From assembly GCA_942159475.1 (NCBI GenBank), contig OW804095.1, forward strand, positions 93,261,740 to 93,325,739: a DNA stretch of 64,000 bases, read 5' to 3'. The notes under the pieces were generated by a model. The model did not search any database. It had not been told where the DNA came from and saw only the letters and a list, made by a program, of their open reading frames with translations. Origin of the DNA: Sthenelais limicola. Its lineage: Eukaryota; Annelida; Polychaeta; Phyllodocida; Sigalionidae. This document shows, one piece after another, positions 59,600-64,000 of the stretch. Both the position numbers and the translations under genes were made by a program. Every line of letters begins with the position of its first letter. The stretch's first letter is position 1.

Positions 59600-60287
59600 A
59601 ATTATAGCCAAAGCAGTGCAGGCATGGCCATTGCAGACTGTTATATATTGTTGCAGTTGGGTGTTAAATATATTTTTCATTTCATTAATCTTTTGTCGTA
59701 TAACTGGGAGAATTGCTGCTACCACAGTACAAGTCATTAGACAGATTACAATGGATACAAAGTATGAATCTTCACAGTGATTACATTGAGTCATCGTTGG
59801 TCATATAAAAGTGGTATACATCAATTTACATATTTAGTGATAATGTTATATTATACTTTGAATTTGAACCTCCATTACGTAATTCTCGAATAAAAAGGAA
59901 AGTAATTCACTTCATGGGTCAGGTCGTCATACAATCGACAGCTCTACGCATTTAGTAAGTTCTGCTAAATTAGGAAGAAAAATGATAAATACTTGTTATA
60001 TCAGAACGTATTTTGCATTGGATTGATTACAAAAATCTTCGCTTATGCTGAACTGTAATTTAAAGCTCATTTTTGTATTTGGGTTATTTTAGACAATTGG
60101 TGAATGTGAATTGAACATCTTTAGATATTTAGATATTAAGATTAATATGGGCAATCTTTCCAGAGCAATAATTTCCAAAAGTACCAGATCCAATATTAAG
60201 GTTTGCTCTTTACATTGCATCCTTTGCATTCCAACACTTCCCCTTCACTTCACAAATCCATCCCTCTGATTCATCTTGTAAAGTAAC
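59600..60287. other. no gene recognised; dispersed-repeat segment
   Basis: The segment near 59,915 (GGGTCAGGTCGTCATACAAT, then CGACAGCTCTACGCAT) resembles sequence near 34,638 and, more weakly, 3,918. This is an unnamed dispersed repeat. Confidence 0.45.
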
Positions 60288-60325
60288 ACAAAGACAAATA
60301 AAACATCTTATCTTATTTTATCTTA
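60288..60325 (+). mobile_element. (TCTTA)n 3' tail of a non-LTR retrotransposon
   Basis: ACAAAGACAAATAAAACATC followed by TTATCTTATTTTATCTTA, matching the tails at 3,035-3,085 (+) and 25,270-25,330 (-). Confidence 0.6.
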
Positions 60326-61600
60326 ACGCTTCATTATCGTACTGCATATGGAACCAGCAAGCTGCATAACAAACATTGTCTATGCTCTCTTTGGAAATGA
60401 CCTTGGTGGGAAAAAAGTGTTTCCACCCGAATGAAAACAATAGGAAACATAATTCCTGGACTTTCAACTTTTAACCTCTTGTCCACTGAGACGGTTATCT
60501 CATGTTGGCAGTCGGCTGGCAGATGGATGGAAAAACGGCCTGAATATTAGATTCATCCAATCTTGACGGGAGGGACTCAACTGACGGCGTACAATGAGCT
60601 TCTTCTTTCATGCACCTCCACTGGCCTGACAGCCCCCAGTTTCTTCTCCGACTGTCCCCCGCCAACGTAATTAGTACAGTGGATACAGGGCTTTAAGCAA
60701 ATTAAGCAGACTATTCCTTATCATAAAGAAATGCCTGTCACAGACCCACCAAAGGCTATCCGTTTACACGTCTCAGAAAGAACGCATAGCTCAGCAAAAA
60801 GAGACTTGGTCTTGTTAATGATGGTAAGCGAGCAAGACAATAAAGATAGACAAAAGACACCACCCCTGAAAATGGTTACGTTGCATCTTTAAGTACATTG
60901 TCTTTATTGTTGTATTATGAAAACAATGTTTCCGCAGGCCACTGGGTATGAAAAGTATTGGATGTATGTATATGATATAATTGGATCTTCCACATTTATC
61001 ATTGGGAGGTAGGCAATATTATTATTATGTCCACCCCTACACTATAGATCTAGGCACACGTGGGCGCTGTTCCATATGTGCTTCTAGTTATGAACTATCG
61101 AAATAGTAAATCCTTCTACCCACTAAAAGCCCTCATCCACTGTACCGATTTTCTCACGGGGGCAGTCAGCTGGCTGATCCATCCAATCTTGACTGGAGAT
61201 ACTCGGCTGACGACCGTCAGTCAGCTACCTTTACCACTGACCTCACCAGCCCTCTCCTCCGACTGCATCTGTGAGGCGATTCATCAAAAAGAGTCCCATG
61301 TCGGCAACTTTCATTTTGAGATATAGGGCTCCAAAGGTGGTATAGGACTTTTTTCGGTCGAAAACTTTTTTTCCCGTAATATTAATCTTTATTATGTTTT
61401 TTTTGAGACTGGAAAATATTTTGTACCAAAAACAATTATTTACGCTTCATAACGGCCGGTAAACATTTTCCTAACATGGTTGGATGGGTTTAAACAAAGG
61501 AGCCGAAGGCTATTTTTCACTAAATTCACTCGTACGCCGTGGACATTTGATCGTAGGGTACCCCAGCACATTTGGTATCCTCGGAAAGCCGCGAATCTCC
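60326..61600. other. no gene recognised
   Basis: Unassigned. Two related segments, near 60,510-60,600 and 61,160-61,230, share GGCAGTC(G/A)GCTGGC, ATCCAATCTTGAC and a following CTGAC. They are probably copies of an old repeat. Confidence 0.45.
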
Positions 61601-61605
61601 TCTAG

Positions 61606-61784
61606 CCAATGGGATTCTTCCCTTTTGAATCGCCGCGTAAGTAAACCAATCACAGAGCTCTCTCCAAGTGCATTCGGCGTAAACAATGGTTGCTAGGGTC
61701 GTCAAGGGAGCCCACGAGGGGTCGATACAGCCCTGTGATTGGTCCAGCCGCTCCGAAAGATCAACTTCCGGCTGACGCCATCTT
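61606..61784 (+). promoter_or_regulatory. TATA-less promoter of the gene at 61,901
   Basis: CCAAT boxes at 61606-61610 and 61646-61650, and an inverted one (ATTGG) at 61739-61743. They precede a compact cluster: ETS CTTCCGG 61765-61771, CRE-like TGACG 61773-61777 and YY1-like GCCATCTT 61777-61784. The ATG is 117 bases downstream of the cluster. This resembles the housekeeping-type initiator arrangement of many metazoan genes. Confidence 0.55.
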
Positions 61785-61900
61785 CTAGCGTGGTCTTGGA
61801 TTTGAATCGAAGCGACCAGTTATTCCTCGATTCCAGACGATACAAGACGTGTTTTACTCTCCAACAAAGTTTTAAATGGACCAAGGTTTATTATTTAAAC

Positions 61901-64000
61901 ATGGAAGCTGAGGCCACCGTCGCAGAAGCTCTTAATGGCATCGCTCGAGCCAATTTGGGAGGTGTTGTCGACAACGCCGAATGGCGTAACCTCATCGAAG
62001 AGTATTTTGTGTTCAACGAGGAAACAGAGACGGTGGAATCTGACTCAGATGGAGAACCAGACGTCCCTGATCAGCCTGAAACTCCGGAGACGAACGAAGA
62101 AGAAGTTGAGGAAGCATCAGAACCTATTCTTATTATTGATCACATGCAGGCAGTCGTGGACAAGGAACGGGAAAAGTGCTCCACGTTTCGGTAAGTGTTG
62201 GTGCTCTGCAGCCATCTTTTCTATCGTGTGTGTTGACATGCTGGGGGACGCAATCTGAAAACTATGCTATGTACATCCCTGGAAATCATTCCAAATCTAT
62301 AATCCAATGCTGTTATATGTGCTAGATACCTTGTGGGTATATTTAGAGGTTCTAAAATTTAATTGGTGTATGTTTTAAGTCGCATGGTGTTGTTCGTGCG
62401 TGGGGAGTTTAAGGCCCTCGAGATCTGGGGAGTAGCTATTTACTTGGGACGTCTGAGATTCCTTACTCGTCTCGTGTGGAATGTAGGGTTAAAAATACAT
62501 TGTTTGTTTGTGTCATTATGGGCAAATTAAAATCTAGGATTTTGTCCATTTCAGATGTAACTGCCGATTGTTTAACGGCGGGCCATGCATAGACCAGTTC
62601 ACTGTGGAACAGCGCATCTCTCATCGGTCGGAACATGACCAAATCCATCGAGGTAATTTCAAAATAATGTTTTTCTCTATTGCCTCATTGCCCATACATG
62701 CCTGTATAATACTCATTCAGTATTTTAATCAGTATTTTAAGCTGTAGCTTGTTAAATAATGAGGACACGTCCTACCCAATTACATAGGATAACTAATTAC
62801 GTAGGATAACTGTAGGGACTCAGACTAAGATTGGTGTCGGTGATATTAGTCAGTCACAAATTCATTTTTACATTATTGTTATACTGTCGTTTCAGATGAG
62901 CTCGACATGGCACTCTTTGGCGTTTTCAATACTGTTACTGACAACAGTGATCGATGCAGTCCAACCAAGAAGGGGCGCCAGTGGAAGGGAGAGAGAAAAC
63001 ACCCAAAGAGCCACTACAGGATGCATAACAAGCCTATTTGCAAAGCTACCTTTAAATTCCTTTACAAGTGAGTGTTATCATGAATCTTGTGGTGCCCATT
63101 AATACTGAACATTAGATAGCTATTCATAATAACATGATTATTTGCTAAGAATCAATATTTTGGTATTGTCATTTTAAGATCCTGCATTATGTTCAATTTC
63201 TTCCTTTGTCAACGATTAAATTATTATTAATTATTTTTTCTATTTCTTTTCTCTCCCTTCACTTCTAGGATTAGCCAAAACTTGCTGACAGTTTTGCTAA
63301 AATCCTTCGCTGAGGATGGTCTGGTCACTCGTTCACGACAGGGTGGTGGTCACCGTGCTGTGAGGTCTTTGCCAATAGATGACCTGAAGAACACTATCAA
63401 CTTCATCACATCTTATGCCGAAACACATGCTCTTGTCTTGCCAGGCAGAGTATCTTCTCACCACAGAGACGACATCTTAATTCTCCCCTGCCGTTCTACA
63501 AAAGCTGAAGTTCATCGTCTTTACACACAAGCCATGCAAGAGACTGGCAATAGGGCTGTTGCCTACTCCACTTTTGGTCATTTATGGCGCAAGTATCTTC
63601 CTAAAATAGTCACAAGTCGTCCCATGACAGACCTCTGCTGGGAGTGCCAGCGTAATAACAGAGACATTTCCTGTAGTAGTAATTTACCTGATGTTGTGAA
63701 AGCTGCCAAGTTAAAGAAACAGCAGAAACATTTAGACAGTGTAACCGCCGAAAGAACTCTTTATCAGAAATTTTGTGCTGATGCAAAAGAAGCGTACAGA
63801 GACAATGGTGAACCCCCCCTTGGCAAACATGCCCCTTGCTCATGTGACATTCGAGTACATCTCAGTTTTGACTTTGCACAACAAGTGCATTTACCTTCTT
63901 ACCCGATGCAACCAGGTCCCCTTTATTTTCTCACCCCGAGGAAGGTAGGCCTGTTCGGTATTTGCATGGAAGGAATGCCTAGACAAGTTAACTACCTTAT
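61901..64000 (+). CDS. uncharacterised multi-exon protein, right end outside window
   Basis: Four exons: 61901-62190, 62555-62652, 62896-63067 and 63269 to beyond 64000, with GTAAGT, GTAATT and GTGAGT donors, pyrimidine-tract acceptors and preserved phase. Exon 1 encodes an acidic N-terminus (about residues 40-80 rich in Glu, Asp and Pro). Exon 2 has a cysteine cluster (RCNCRLFNGGPC). Exon 4 has LCWECQRNN, PCSCDIRVHLSFDFAQQVHL and YFLTPRKVGLFGICMEG. From memory of the family, such proteins are common, multi-copy and uncharacterised in cnidarians, echinoderms and fishes; their later part carries a conserved DNC-GQNKN-like motif that may be RNase H-like or transposase-derived. That part lies outside the window. 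I see no stops or frameshifts. Function not assigned. Confidence 0.8.

Noticed and set aside
1..64000. tRNA or rRNA genes anywhere in the window
   Set aside because: No B-box/T-arm signatures or conserved rRNA segments were seen on either strand; a covariance-model scan would settle it.

Overview
The window looks like a metazoan nuclear genome, most likely an invertebrate deuterostome (echinoderm- or hemichordate-like). The evidence is spliced genes with GT/AG introns, abundant AGGCCTA words, AT-rich noncoding DNA, LINE, LTR and DNA-transposon debris, and no operon-like gene packing. The species cannot be named from sequence alone. Only two host-type protein genes are recognised, one near each end; repeats and unassigned DNA fill the space between.

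Layout. 1-6,180: a + strand gene for cytochrome c oxidase subunit 6B (COX6B). Three coding exons (820-890, 5190-5304, 5902-5955) encode 79 residues, and a 4.3 kb intron full of repeats separates the first two. 6,180-17,880: mostly unassigned AT-rich DNA with a candidate TATA promoter (about 10,520) and a candidate ETS/NRF-1 promoter (about 12,100). 17,887-19,377: the 5' end of a minus-strand LTR retrotransposon (LTR, primer-binding site, gag with a CCHC knuckle). 19,400-38,900: hairpins, foldback MITEs, LINE carboxy-terminal fragments, a TIR-bounded composite (29,824-33,729), a fresh 163 bp tandem duplication (34,147-34,472) and a dense GAGCGAC-rich repeat (35,380-36,110).

38,958-59,009: a complete but decayed Ty3/gypsy-type LTR retrotransposon on the minus strand, 20 kb long because other elements have inserted into it. 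It has two 410-413 bp LTRs (about 98.5 % identical, my hand count), a 4 bp ATAT target duplication, a tRNA-His primer-binding site, a poly-G polypurine tract, gag, protease, RT, RNase H, integrase, an AT-hook tail and a separate coiled-coil ORF3 behind a strong splice acceptor. A 1.7 kb hAT-like element (53,585-55,282, TSD TTACA) splits pol, and removing it with one TSD copy puts protease and RT back in one frame. A 7.7 kb TIR-flanked element (39,818-47,532) sits between ORF3 and the 3' LTR. It holds a satellite whose paired GTAGAGAC boxes recur at exactly 357 bp, a 12 bp minisatellite, and a LINE inserted into that minisatellite. This satellite-bearing element is the best candidate for something undescribed.

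59,020-61,700: LINE RT remnant and other repeats. 61,600-64,000: a promoter with CCAAT, ETS, CRE-like and YY1-like motifs leads into a four-exon + strand gene that runs off the window. Its protein resembles a widespread, uncharacterised multi-copy metazoan family, possibly transposon-derived.
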